Assembly: GCF_900129935.1 (NCBI RefSeq)
Contig: NZ_FQXJ01000003.1
Coordinates: 248,001 to 312,000, forward strand
Source: Desulfosporosinus lacus DSM 15449
Lineage (GTDB): Bacteria; Bacillota; Desulfitobacteriia; Desulfitobacteriales; Desulfitobacteriaceae
Length of the DNA stretch: 64,000 nt
Reading direction: 5' to 3'
Numbering within the stretch: the stretch's first letter is position 1; every line of letters begins with the position of its first letter. The notes beneath the pieces were generated by a model. The model did not search any database. It worked only from the letters and a program-made list of their open reading frames with translations, and was not told where the DNA came from. This document shows positions 51,703-60,069 of this stretch, piece by piece. A program made the translations under genes and the position numbers.

Positions 51703-52269
51703 TTGAAACATAGAATCAAGGATTGGGTAATACTCTCCTTCTTTTCTGGAATAATAGGTACGATTGCTATGGACGTGTTTAATTTCCCTTTCTGGAAAAG
51801 TAAAAAGACAGAATTCATGTATGGCAGTTTAGCTGGATCAATCCTAATGCTAGGGAGCAGAACTAAACGTAAAGAGAACTTTTTAATTGGTCAAATCTAT
51901 CACATGCTTACTGGAGGTTTGTTAGGTACATTAAATTTTCTTATGCTGAAATTTAGTGGTAAAGATCATTATCTTATCAAGGGGTTTTCCTTTGGGGCAA
52001 TCATCTGGGGAACATTAAATAATGTAGGTCAGAGTCTAGGATTATTTCATGTGAAAATGCATAGGACTGCAAGTTTTTATGTATCGTTGATAGCTAATGC
52101 GATATATGGAGCAGTAACGTCCTATGCAATTGTGAATCTAGGAGATCCTACTATGTTTGAAGAAACTACAATGCTAGAAAAAGCGAACCTATCCTCGCGA
52201 CCTACACCGAAATTTATGGAGGAGACTTCAAGTTATCGTGAAACAGAAACACCGCATTATACTCAATGA
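51703..52269 (+). CDS. YagU-like membrane protein A
   Basis: About 188 residues with four hydrophobic segments; KDHYLIKGFSFGAIIWG and FYVSLIANAIYGAVTSYAI resemble the DUF1440/YagU group. AAAGGAGG is only two bases before the ATG at 51697 but eight before the TTG at 51703, so the TTG start is preferred. The hydrophilic C-terminal tail probably faces the cytoplasm. Divergent from the DUF3231 gene; pairs with the next gene. Confidence 0.7.
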   Translation: MKHRIKDWVILSFFSGIIGTIAMDVFNFPFWKSKKTEFMYGSLAGSILMLGSRTKRKENFLIGQIYHMLTGGLLGTLNFLMLKFSGKDHYLIKGFSFGAIIWGTLNNVGQSLGLFHVKMHRTASFYVSLIANAIYGAVTSYAIVNLGDPTMFEETTMLEKANLSSRPTPKFMEETSSYRETETPHYTQ

Positions 52270-52291
52270 GCACAAAGGAGAGGTGTAGACT

Positions 52292-52864
52292 ATGAACATT
52301 CCAAAAACAAAAGACCGTATGTTGTTAGGTATCCTTGCTGGGGGGCTAGTTTTTATAGTTCAATCTATATTTGATTATGCCTCTGTTAAAAATGGAATCT
52401 CTAAACGTTCTTACTGGACAACAGCTGCTGGTGTGTGGGTAAATAGTCGTAGGCAGGCTGGGAAATGGAATGGACAATTATTAGGCGCTTGGATGACTAT
52501 GGGATTAAATTTATTAAATGGTATATTTATGGTCTGGATGTTTACCAAAGTCGGATTGAATAAATGGGCAGTAAAAGGAGTAGTTTCAGCGTCGGCTTTT
52601 GGAGCGACTATAAATGCTTTATTAAGTGGTTTTGATCATAATAAAGTTGCACCTAAAGATAGCAATAGTAATCTGTCGTATGCTTTAACACATATTGTTA
52701 CTGGGCTTGTGGCTTCTTGGAGCATAGTTGCATTTGGAGATAAATCACTATTTAACGAACGTCGAGTTATAGCAGATACCGCAAAGAAAAAATCGACATC
52801 CTCATTGCCTAATAACTTTGAGGATGTTGTAAATAAAGAAGCAGAACCTATTTTCTGGCAATAA
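52292..52864 (+). CDS. YagU-like membrane protein B
   Basis: 190 residues with several membrane helices (LLGILAGGLVFIVQSIFDYA; GLNLLNGIFMVWMFTKVG; WAVKGVVSASAFGATINALL; ALTHIVTGLVASWSIVAFGD). Similar in size and topology to the preceding gene and probably its paralogue. GGAGAGGTG precedes the ATG; the two are 22 bases apart and likely one operon ending at the terminator at 52869. Confidence 0.7.
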   Translation: MNIPKTKDRMLLGILAGGLVFIVQSIFDYASVKNGISKRSYWTTAAGVWVNSRRQAGKWNGQLLGAWMTMGLNLLNGIFMVWMFTKVGLNKWAVKGVVSASAFGATINALLSGFDHNKVAPKDSNSNLSYALTHIVTGLVASWSIVAFGDKSLFNERRVIADTAKKKSTSSLPNNFEDVVNKEAEPIFWQ

Positions 52865-52868
52865 AAAG

Positions 52869-52920
52869 AATCACACAAAGATCTTCCTATTAGAATGGAA
52901 GATCTTTATATTGTGTGATT
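52869..52920 (+). terminator. long hairpin terminator after membrane protein pair
   Basis: AATCACACAAAGATCTTCC pairs with GGAAGATCTTT...GTGTGATT through a 19-bp stem that has a small bulge on the right side; loop of nine bases. It closes the two-gene operon. Confidence 0.75.
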
Positions 52921-53058
52921 ATGCAATTTTGTTCTAAATTCTATTGTAATTGTCATATGATGAGTGTAAAATTTGTAGATTGCAGGAGATATAATCAAAT
53001 ATCTCAACTCAATCTATTTAAAAGAGGGTTTATGACTTTTACACAGAAGGAGTACAAT

Positions 53059-53244
53059 ATGAGAAGAGATCAAAGATTAAGAATTTGTGACAAGTTAATT
53101 GACCAACTAACAGTTCTCAAAGGATTCATACAACTGGATAAGATAAATAATAAAATTGATCATTCAATTGTTATATTGAACGAGGTAGATAATTTGGAAA
53201 AGATCGTAACTGAGCTTGTGAATCAATTAACAGCCGAAGAATAG
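53059..53244 (+). CDS. Spo0B-like mini-protein with Cys at the phospho-His position
   Basis: 61 residues: RLRICDKLIDQLTVLKGFIQ then a second helix (DHSIVILNEVDNLEKIVTEL). This is the two-helix hairpin of Spo0B-type or HisKA dimerisation domains (usual pattern R-H-D-x-x-N-x-L-x-V-I-x-G). The His expected before Asp is Cys10. With no ATPase domain it cannot act as a normal kinase or phosphotransferase. AAGGAG lies six bases before the ATG. The next gene encodes a Spo0F-like receiver, a probable partner. Confidence 0.55.
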   Translation: MRRDQRLRICDKLIDQLTVLKGFIQLDKINNKIDHSIVILNEVDNLEKIVTELVNQLTAEE

Positions 53245-53283
53245 CGAATTGTAAATTCCATTGTGAGGAGGGGGATCATTATT

Positions 53284-53670
53284 GTGAATAATACTATTTT
53301 AGTTGTTGATGATCATAATGGTATACGCCGACTTATGTGTGTATTTTTGCAACAAGAAGGTTTTAGTGTAACGGAAGCTTCTAACGGATTATTGGCGTTA
53401 CAACTTGTTATGGAGGAAAAACCTAGTCTGGTGTTACTTGATCTAAGGATGCCTGGATTAGGAGGTATGGAAACACTAGCTAAATTAAGAGAATTAGCAC
53501 CAGAAACAATAGTAGTAATAATGAGTGCATACTATGATTCCATCGAGATAAAAAAAGCACTTGAAGAAAGACTGTTTAAATACTTTATAATTAAACCGTT
53601 TGACCTAGAAGAAGTTGGTATACTTATAAGAGGCTTAATGAATAAAAGTGAATATCATAATGCTCTATAA
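53284..53670 (+). CDS. Spo0F-like single-domain response regulator
   Basis: 128-residue receiver without output domain. Acidic pair in LVVDDHNG, phospho-acceptor Asp53 in VLLDLRMPG, Ser/Thr region VIMSAYYD and Lys in FIIKPFD are all present. Such proteins relay phosphate, as Spo0F does in sporulation initiation. The GTG start follows GAGGAGGGGG. It is 39 bases downstream of the Spo0B-like mini-protein, suggesting a two-gene signalling unit. Confidence 0.82.
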   Translation: MNNTILVVDDHNGIRRLMCVFLQQEGFSVTEASNGLLALQLVMEEKPSLVLLDLRMPGLGGMETLAKLRELAPETIVVIMSAYYDSIEIKKALEERLFKYFIIKPFDLEEVGILIRGLMNKSEYHNAL

Positions 53671-53716
53671 ATCCAGCATCTTTTTAATTGGAATAATTAA
53701 TGCGTTGGCTGAGAAT

Positions 53717-53778
53717 TGGTATGCTACCCCCAGAACGAACAGTTTTTTGGGGTCATTTCATCTGGGGGTAGCATACCA
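53717..53778. mobile_element. 62-bp miniature element with IS3-like ends
   Basis: TGGTATGCTACCCCCAGA at the left and its exact reverse complement at the right, with a 26-base centre. The ends match the left end of the IS3 element at 48623 (one difference in 18). It is a non-autonomous (MITE-like) derivative, flanked by AA-rich sequence, inside a recombinase gene remnant. Confidence 0.75.
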
Positions 53779-53780
53779 AA

Positions 53781-53894
53781 ATTCTCACACCAGCGCATTT
53801 TGTTTTTGGGTTGAAGAGTGGGTTGTGCGTTCAACGGAAAGATAAAACCGAGCAGCTTATCTATCAAGAAGGATTAAAGCACCGGAAGCAATAG
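53781..53894 (+). pseudogene. 3' remnant of a second serine recombinase
   Basis: Reads ILTPAHFVFGLKSGLCVQRK and on to TAG at 53892; nearly the same as the displaced end of the prophage recombinase (ILTPSHFIFELKSGM). The sequence left of the miniature element, AATGCGTTGGCTGAGAA, corresponds to the recombinase codons for NAMVEK. Only this terminal piece remains, a scar of another integration event or a duplication. Confidence 0.65.
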
Positions 53895-54015
53895 CGAGCA
53901 GGGCTAATATCGTGCCAAGGGCAGGTATTGGAACGCTCACTAATTGCACCAGACCTGTCATGATGAGCCAGATGCAAAACAATGGCATACCCAGGTTTCT
54001 CTTATTAAGTCTCAT
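53857..54015 (-). CDS. small two-helix membrane protein (52 aa)
   Basis: MRLNKRNLGMPLFCIWLIMT followed by GLVQLVSVPIPALGTILALL and a second helix end. GGGAGTGA lies just upstream of the ATG at 54015; the longer frame from 54069 is unlikely. A typical short stress-type membrane protein of Firmicutes; function unknown. Confidence 0.6.
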   Translation of the reverse strand: MRLNKRNLGMPLFCIWLIMTGLVQLVSVPIPALGTILALLAIASGALILLDR

Positions 54016-54348
54016 ATTATTCACTCCCTTTATGTATCCATAATTAGTGATACCGCATAGTTTTTTCATATAATACGCAGCGATATATTCAAACTAGGTG
54101 CCTCATTATTACTAAAAGGATTTCTATACGTATATGCCCCTAGAGTTGTAGGCGTGACAATCCAAGGGTAATCAGAATGAAAATATATAGTATGCCGCCT
54201 ACCTGGATAAAAAGAGTAGGTCGCGGTTGCATTTCGGCTATCTACATAGGCAATTTAGACCTCACATGTGATTGAAGGGTCTAAATTGCCTATGAATGTG
54301 TTTGTAACCTACGGTACAGAATACATCGTTACATCGATATTTTTTCAA
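54016..54348. other. intergenic region with perfect 17-bp hairpin
   Basis: No gene seen. CATAGGCAATTTAGACC (54245-54261) pairs perfectly with 54278-54294 across a 16-base loop. It lies about 55 bases beyond the YihY-type gene stop (minus strand) and probably serves as its terminator or mRNA end, although no T-run follows. Confidence 0.5.
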
Positions 54349-55197
54349 TTATTCCCCAACAGCTCTTAATGCTACAGCCACCTCTGCCCCAAACAATATA
54401 ATTATGCAGACGATATAGACCCAGAAAGTAAACAGCATAATGAAAGCCAGACTCCCATAGATGATTGCGTAATGTCCTAAGTTCAGCGAATACCAAGCGA
54501 ACACTTCCCGAGAGAGGTATATTCCAATTGTCGAAACCAAGGCGCCAATCAAAAGATAGGAATTTCGGAATGTATGTGACGTTGGCAAAAATCGATAACA
54601 AAAATAGCAAGTCAAAAATAATAGTAACGGAAATGACATACGAGAGATGTCATGAAAAAGTGCTAGCCAAAATGTTATGTTGCCTCTCATGAAAATTCTT
54701 TGTATTAAGTCAAGTGATACCGTTGCTGCTAATGATGTAATGATGGTCAAAGACAATAGTATTCCGAGCATACTAAAGCCCACTAGGTATTGCCTGACAA
54801 ATGAACGCCGGTTCCGGCTTTCCCATATCATATCAAGAATCTGCTGAAATGAGACAAATCCGCCCATAGTACTCCACAGCAAGCCTATCAGTCCAACTAT
54901 GCCTACCTGGTCCGAACCCACCGCGATCAACCTTGACACGTTTTTCACAATGTTGAATTTGGCATCTGGCAGGATGGGTACATAGGATTGAACAATATCT
55001 GACAAGAAATTTTGCACTGATGTATTCGGAATGAAAAATGAAGCGCCATATATAAGCAGAAGAGCCAAGGGAATCATAGCGGAAAGTCCGAAAAAGGCAA
55101 TGACGGCAGCCAAGGCAGCGATATTATGTTTGATGATTGAGCTTACGAGACGCCGTATAAATTTTCCTAAAGGTATTAAATTGAAATAGAAATACAT
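54349..55197 (-). CDS. YihY/BrkB family membrane protein
   Basis: 282 residues with six predicted transmembrane helices. Conserved family segments: AALAAVIAFFGLSAMIPLALLL near the N-terminus, GLIGLLWSTMGGFVSFQQILD in the middle, and GSLAFIMLFTFWVYIVCIIIL with FGAEVA at the end. The family (formerly called RNase BN by mistake) is an inner-membrane protein of unclear function. No lesions. Confidence 0.88.
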   Translation of the reverse strand: MYFYFNLIPLGKFIRRLVSSIIKHNIAALAAVIAFFGLSAMIPLALLLIYGASFFIPNTSVQNFLSDIVQSYVPILPDAKFNIVKNVSRLIAVGSDQVGIVGLIGLLWSTMGGFVSFQQILDMIWESRNRRSFVRQYLVGFSMLGILLSLTIITSLAATVSLDLIQRIFMRGNITFWLALFHDISRMSFPLLLFLTCYFCYRFLPTSHTFRNSYLLIGALVSTIGIYLSREVFAWYSLNLGHYAIIYGSLAFIMLFTFWVYIVCIIILFGAEVAVALRAVGE

Positions 55198-55347
55198 TTA
55201 TATTATGGCCCCTTCCCATGCGATAATGTTAAGTTGAATTGAATTGGAAGGGAAGAGTATCATTTGAGCATCTTTAAATGGTTTTGTGAGAACATCCGTT
55301 CTTAATAGGACTGATGAGAAAGCGAGAAATGTTCAAGAAGTTATTAA

Positions 55348-55626
55348 TTATGAATTGTTTCTAGACGTTCTGAAGTACATAAAACCTGTAAGCAATGCAA
55401 TTAAAAGCAAGACTATTGTGATATAGTACAATAAATTTGTATCTGTAAATGTAAGTGCTGACATTAAAAAAGATGGTATTAATAGAGATAATGCCCAAAC
55501 GCCAATAAAGAGTATTAAAGGAACTGAACAACCTAATAAGACGATAAATCCTTTACCTCTCAAAAATGAAATGATGAGACCGATCAGAGATGAACTCAGA
55601 CAAATCATAAAAATATTCACGAACAT
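55348..55626 (-). CDS. three-helix membrane protein (92 aa)
   Basis: Almost entirely hydrophobic: FVNIFMICLSSSLIGLIISF, IVLLGCSVPLILFIGVWALS and YYITIVLLLIALLTGFMYF. GGGGGAGGAG precedes the ATG on the minus strand. No family recognised. Stands alone between the YihY-type gene and the defence island. Confidence 0.55.
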   Translation of the reverse strand: MFVNIFMICLSSSLIGLIISFLRGKGFIVLLGCSVPLILFIGVWALSLLIPSFLMSALTFTDTNLLYYITIVLLLIALLTGFMYFRTSRNNS

Positions 55627-55941
55627 ACTATCACTCCTCCCCCTACAGGATATGTTCTAGATCTAATTATATGACAAGCTCAGACCCTTGCATATGTATA
55701 GCTGGGTTTTAGTGATTTATAGCTCTTTTATACGGACAGGGCACGTGGAGACGATAATAGTGCTATATGTGTGATTTATGAAAGCCCTGGTATGAGCGGG
55801 TTTAAGAAGGGATATAGTCTTTTTGGAGTTAGAGGTGTACGGGGAAATATATTTGCTAGGTCGTTTTTTATGAACGGTCTAGCTTCTTTGTATTTAATTG
55901 GATTATTTTTGCTATCGCGGAAGGATATGAGGGAAAAATGC
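55627..55941. other. noncoding region before FRG gene
   Basis: About 315 bases. A short frame (55771-55962) is open but has no ribosome-binding site and no recognisable content. The right end carries one copy of a direct repeat also found beyond the FRG gene. Confidence 0.4.
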
Positions 55942-55981
55942 AGAAATATTAGAGAGGAATAATTTGGGCGATTAGAAAGCC
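55942..55981 (+). repeat. direct repeat copy 1 flanking FRG gene
   Basis: About 40 bases beginning AGAAATATTAGAGAGGAATA; 35 or so positions agree with 57159-57197. The FRG gene lies between the two copies. Confidence 0.6.
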
Positions 55982-55997
55982 AATGAATGGAGGAGTC

Positions 55998-56807
55998 ATG
56001 AGACGATCACCTTATTCTGATATTGATGTAGTGAATGGTTGTGTAACATATAACATGAAATCATGGGAAGATTTTAGTAATTTCATTAATAAGCACTTCG
56101 TTACATACTCAAAACAGTATATATGGAGAGGGCAGGAAAAAAGCGACTGGCTACTCGAATCTAGTTTAGATAGATTACTTAAAAAATTCAATAGGACAGA
56201 TAGGCCTTTATTAAGAGTGAAACATTTGGATAATTTTAGATATTCCATCAGAGGAAGATGCGAATTTTCATCTTCTAAGTTATTGGAGGATGAGTGTTGG
56301 GCATTGGGTCAACATTATGGCTTGGCCACACCTTTATTAGACTGGACAAATTCCCCTTTTTTCGCTGCATTTTTCGCTGTTAATAACGTACCACTTATCT
56401 ATCCAAATACAATTGATAATGGGTTTAATGAAAAGAGTTTCGCAATTTTTGCATTGCATAAATATAGTACCTTAGAAAAAAACGAAAAAATGGATTTAAG
56501 TGAAGAAATGTCCTTAAAAGTGATTGATTCTTTATTTGATGGGAATCCAAGATTGGTCAGTCAGGGTGGACTATTTACAAAAATACCAGTATCAAGTGAT
56601 GTAGAAGCATGGGTCGAAGAAAAGTTTTCCGGTTTCGAAGATTATGAGATTTTAATAAAATTTATAATTCCATATAAGGATATTAAAAATACTAGAAAGA
56701 TTCTTTCTCTATTAAACCGTATGAATGTTAACCATCTCTCTTTGTTTCCTGATTTGCAAGGGTCATCCTATCACTGTAATACTATGCTTGCAGTTCCTTC
56801 ATATTAA
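55998..56807 (+). CDS. FRG-domain protein, probable defence effector
   Basis: 269 residues. YIWRGQEKSDWLLESSLDR and ECWALGQHYGLATPLLDWTN followed by SPFFAAFFAV are the FRG signatures (RGQ, QHYGLxTxLLDWT). FRG proteins are frequent in defence islands and toxin loci and have been proposed to carry an ADP-ribosyltransferase-like fold; activity is unproven. ATG 55998 has GGAGGAG upstream, so the earlier ATG at 55983 is unlikely. It is bracketed by direct repeats and followed by the type I restriction operon. Confidence 0.82.
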   Translation: MRRSPYSDIDVVNGCVTYNMKSWEDFSNFINKHFVTYSKQYIWRGQEKSDWLLESSLDRLLKKFNRTDRPLLRVKHLDNFRYSIRGRCEFSSSKLLEDECWALGQHYGLATPLLDWTNSPFFAAFFAVNNVPLIYPNTIDNGFNEKSFAIFALHKYSTLEKNEKMDLSEEMSLKVIDSLFDGNPRLVSQGGLFTKIPVSSDVEAWVEEKFSGFEDYEILIKFIIPYKDIKNTRKILSLLNRMNVNHLSLFPDLQGSSYHCNTMLAVPSY

Positions 56808-57287
56808 AAATAGCCTTAATGTTTAAGGCCTAAAAGACTGCCAATTTGAACTGTGATCCAAGAAAGGTCCCTGATTTAGCGGCGTAAGTAGACGTACCGC
56901 AAGCTCTCCACACACCCGTCTCGCAGTCAAACCATGCTCGATGCATATATCTTGGGTAGCCCCTCGGAGGGTGGCTATCCCACGAAACGTTACGTTCGTA
57001 TATGTATAGGTAGCTAGTATCTCTACTAAGGAAAGTTCGAATCCAGTCCATTAGAGTACGTAGTAGTGCTGCTATATCAGGGCTGAGTGAAAGACTAGAT
57101 ATGGGCGGGACGTAGAATAGAATATTTTTTTATCGGGTCATGGTGTGTACGGAAATATAGAAATGTTAGAGCGGAATAATTTGAGGGAGTAGAAGCCTCA
57201 ATCAACAAATATTGACTTCGGAAAAATGTCCATGGGTCATGGTATAATGGCAAGGTTGGTACTGACGAAATAGGAGGATTTGGAATC
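56808..57287. other. 480-bp noncoding region before hsdM
   Basis: No convincing gene. It contains the second direct-repeat copy (57159-57197) and, just before hsdM, a promoter-like TTGACT (57211) with TATAAT-like TATAAT at 57243 and GGAGGA as ribosome-binding site. A tRNA-like GTTCGAATCC at 57031 has no cloverleaf around it. Confidence 0.45.
57159..57197 (+). repeat. direct repeat copy 2 flanking FRG gene
   Basis: Begins AGAAATGTTAGAGCGGAATA; corresponds to 55942-55981 with about five differences and one gap. Confidence 0.6.
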
Positions 57288-58814
57288 ATGATAGAAAAAT
57301 ATACACAAGAAGAAGTAAATGGAACATTATGGAGAGCTTGCGATACCTTCAGAGGAAAGATCGATTCTTCGACTTATAAAGACTACGTCCTGGTAATGTT
57401 GTTCATTAAATATGTAAGCGACATCTATAAAGAACATAAAGAAGAACTTATGGATAAATACAACAATGATGAAGAAATGGTTCAAAGACAAATGAGCTAT
57501 AATCGATTTGTCCTTGATGAAATATCGACCTTTGATTATATCTATGATAAAAGAAATCAACCTGATATTGGAGAAACCATCAATAAAGCTTTAGCTCATG
57601 TGGAAGAAGAAAACAAAACAAAACTTAGAGGTGTGTTTAAGAACATTGACTTTAATTCCGAATCAATTCTTGGCAATACGAAAGAACGTAATTCCATGCT
57701 TAAGCATTTACTTGAAGATTTCAAAGACCTAGATCTTAGACCATCGAGGCTAATCGAAGAAGACGTTATCGGTAATGCCTATGAATATATGATCGCTAAT
57801 TTTGCATCAGATGCCGGGAAGAAGGGCGGCGAATTTTTCACGCCCTCAGAAGTATCAGAGCTATTATCCAGACTAGTTAAACCAGAAGAAAATGATCGTA
57901 TCTATGATCCTACTTGTGGATCAGGGTCACTTCTTATTAGAGCATTTAATAAAATTCCTTCTGGTAAAGCTCAAATTTATGGTCAAGAAAGAAACGGTCA
58001 AACGCAATCGCTTTGCAGAATGAATATGTTCTTACATGATATTGATGACGCGAAGATTGCTTGGGGCGACACAATTGCTAACCCACTTCACATTGAGAAT
58101 GACAAACTGATGAAATTCCAAGTAGTCGTAGCAAACCCACCATTTTCTTTAGATAAATGGGCAATGGGTTTTGCAGGTGAAGGTGATGACAGGGAATTCA
58201 AAATGGAAGAATCACTTGATCCCTATAAAAGATTTAGCTGGGGAGTGCCACCAATATCAAAAGGAGATTTTGCATTTGTCCTTCATATGCTTCATTCCTT
58301 AGCAGAAGGTGGCAGAATGGCTGTTGTTCTACCTCATGGTGTTCTATTTAGAGGAGCGAGTGAAGGTAGGATCAGACAACAAATCATAGATATGAATTTA
58401 CTTGATGCTGTTATTGGACTACCAGCTAACCTATTCTTTGGAACGGGTATACCTGCATGTGTCTTAGTATTTAAACAAAATAGAGATCAAAAAGACGTAC
58501 TCTTTATCGATTCATCGGCAGATGGATTCTATGAAAAAGGTAAGAATCAGAACAAGTTAAGAGAGGAGGATCTTCAAAGAATTGTGGATGCATATGAAAA
58601 GCATGAAACAGTTGAGAAATTTGCTTATGTTGCGACAATAGATGAAATAAAAGAAAATAACTATAATCTCAACATTACAAGGTATGTTGATACTTTCGAA
58701 GAAGAAGACACGGTGGATATGGAAAAAATAGCTGAAAAGATCACTAGTATTAAATCAGAGCTTGCTGAGGTTGAAGCTAAGATGTTTATGTTTCTAAAGG
58801 ATCTTGGGTTGTAG
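57288..58814 (+). CDS. hsdM: type I restriction-modification methyltransferase subunit
   Basis: 508 residues. N-terminal helical domain, then the SAM motif DPTCGSGSLLIRA and the adenine-methylation motif NPPF (283-286), followed by GDFAFVLHMLHSL and the target strand region. Methylates adenine in the host recognition sequence together with the specificity subunit. Strong GGAGGA site before the ATG. First gene of the hsdM-hsdS-hsdR operon; intact. Confidence 0.95.
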   Translation: MIEKYTQEEVNGTLWRACDTFRGKIDSSTYKDYVLVMLFIKYVSDIYKEHKEELMDKYNNDEEMVQRQMSYNRFVLDEISTFDYIYDKRNQPDIGETINKALAHVEEENKTKLRGVFKNIDFNSESILGNTKERNSMLKHLLEDFKDLDLRPSRLIEEDVIGNAYEYMIANFASDAGKKGGEFFTPSEVSELLSRLVKPEENDRIYDPTCGSGSLLIRAFNKIPSGKAQIYGQERNGQTQSLCRMNMFLHDIDDAKIAWGDTIANPLHIENDKLMKFQVVVANPPFSLDKWAMGFAGEGDDREFKMEESLDPYKRFSWGVPPISKGDFAFVLHMLHSLAEGGRMAVVLPHGVLFRGASEGRIRQQIIDMNLLDAVIGLPANLFFGTGIPACVLVFKQNRDQKDVLFIDSSADGFYEKGKNQNKLREEDLQRIVDAYEKHETVEKFAYVATIDEIKENNYNLNITRYVDTFEEEDTVDMEKIAEKITSIKSELAEVEAKMFMFLKDLGL

Positions 58815-58826
58815 GGGGATGGAATT

Positions 58827-60035
58827 TTGAATGAGAAGATAAAAGAAAGAATTGAGCGGATAAAAAATAAGAGTTTTCCAGAAGGATACAAGTTAATTGA
58901 TAGTGCTATTATCCCAGAAGACTGGATTTTAAATAAAATAGTTGATACATGTCCTTTACAAAGAGGGTTTGATTTAACAGTTGATAGTGTTAACGAAGGC
59001 CATTATCCAGTGTGTTATTCCAATGGAATATTGAGAAGTCACTCAGAGTTCAAGGTAAAAGGACCTGGGGTAATTACTGGAAGGTCTGGAACGATCGGAA
59101 AGGTGTTTTATGTCGAAGAGAAATTTTGGCCTCATAATACTAGTTTATGGGTTACGGATTTCAAAGGGAATTTTCCTAAATTCATTTACTACTTACTGAC
59201 TTTTATAGATTTAAATAAATTTTCAGCGGGCACGGGAGTGCCAACTTTAAATAGGAATGATGTTCATTCATTTAAAGTTGCAATACCACCTATCCCCGAA
59301 CAAGAAAAGATCTCGATAATCCTCTCAACTTGGGACAAAGCCATAGAACTTAAAGAGCAACTCATCGAAGAGAAGAAATACCAAAAAAGTGGGCTGATGA
59401 AGAAGCTATTAACTAGTGAAGTGAGGATGCCGGGGTTTGAGGGGGAGTGGAAGGAAGTACGAATTGGAGATTTAGTTGAAGAGGTAAATAGAATAGAAAA
59501 ATGGGAGGATGATAAGCTTTATGATCTCGTAAGTGTTAGAAGACGATCTGAAGGTTTGTTCCATAGAGACTCGTTATATGGATATAAGATTGCTACAAAA
59601 AACTTAACGCCGATAAAAGAGGGCGATTTCCTTATTTCAAAAATGCAAGTGGTTCATGGTGCCCTAAGCGAAGTGAAAAAAGATTTTGAAGGATATTATG
59701 TTTCAGGATCATATATAATTTTAAACTCAAGGGAATCTAAAAAATTTAACATAAGATTTTATCATTATCTAAGTAATCTTCCTGTGATGTACAGAAAAGC
59801 CCTTAGATCGAGTTATGGCGTTCATATAGAAAAGATGACATTCAATTTAAAGTTGTATTTAGGAGAGAAGATTTATATCCCTTCTGATATTAATGAGCAG
59901 AATAAAATAGTTCAGATATTGGACTGTCTAACAGAAGAAATAGCTTTACTAGTAAATGAACTTGAAACCCTTAAGATACAGAAAAAAGGCTTAATGAAAC
60001 TCCTATTAACGGGTATCGTCAGAGTACAGAGTTAA
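58827..60035 (+). CDS. hsdS: type I restriction specificity subunit
   Basis: 402 residues with two target-recognition domains (about 25-165 and 210-375). Each is followed by a conserved helical spacer ending in a repeated motif: KSGLMKKLLTSEVRMPGF in the centre and KKGLMKLLLTGIVRVQS at the end. The first domain ends IPPIPEQEKISIIL, the second IPSDINEQNKIVQIL. TTG start after GGGGGATGGAA, 12 bases past hsdM. It defines the bipartite DNA sequence recognised. Confidence 0.92.
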   Translation: MNEKIKERIERIKNKSFPEGYKLIDSAIIPEDWILNKIVDTCPLQRGFDLTVDSVNEGHYPVCYSNGILRSHSEFKVKGPGVITGRSGTIGKVFYVEEKFWPHNTSLWVTDFKGNFPKFIYYLLTFIDLNKFSAGTGVPTLNRNDVHSFKVAIPPIPEQEKISIILSTWDKAIELKEQLIEEKKYQKSGLMKKLLTSEVRMPGFEGEWKEVRIGDLVEEVNRIEKWEDDKLYDLVSVRRRSEGLFHRDSLYGYKIATKNLTPIKEGDFLISKMQVVHGALSEVKKDFEGYYVSGSYIILNSRESKKFNIRFYHYLSNLPVMYRKALRSSYGVHIEKMTFNLKLYLGEKIYIPSDINEQNKIVQILDCLTEEIALLVNELETLKIQKKGLMKLLLTGIVRVQS

Positions 60036-60069
60036 GGGTCATATATACACATAGAAGCGAGGTGTATCT

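Noticed and set aside
55771-55962. 63-codon open frame before the FRG gene
   Set aside because: No ribosome-binding site, composition not protein-like, and it overlaps the direct repeat.
57020-57050. GTTCGAATCC resembling a tRNA T-arm
   Set aside because: No acceptor, D or anticodon stems can be formed around it, so it is not a tRNA gene.
56830-57051. 73-codon minus-strand frame after the FRG gene
   Set aside because: No start signal or recognisable motif; it lies in apparently noncoding DNA.
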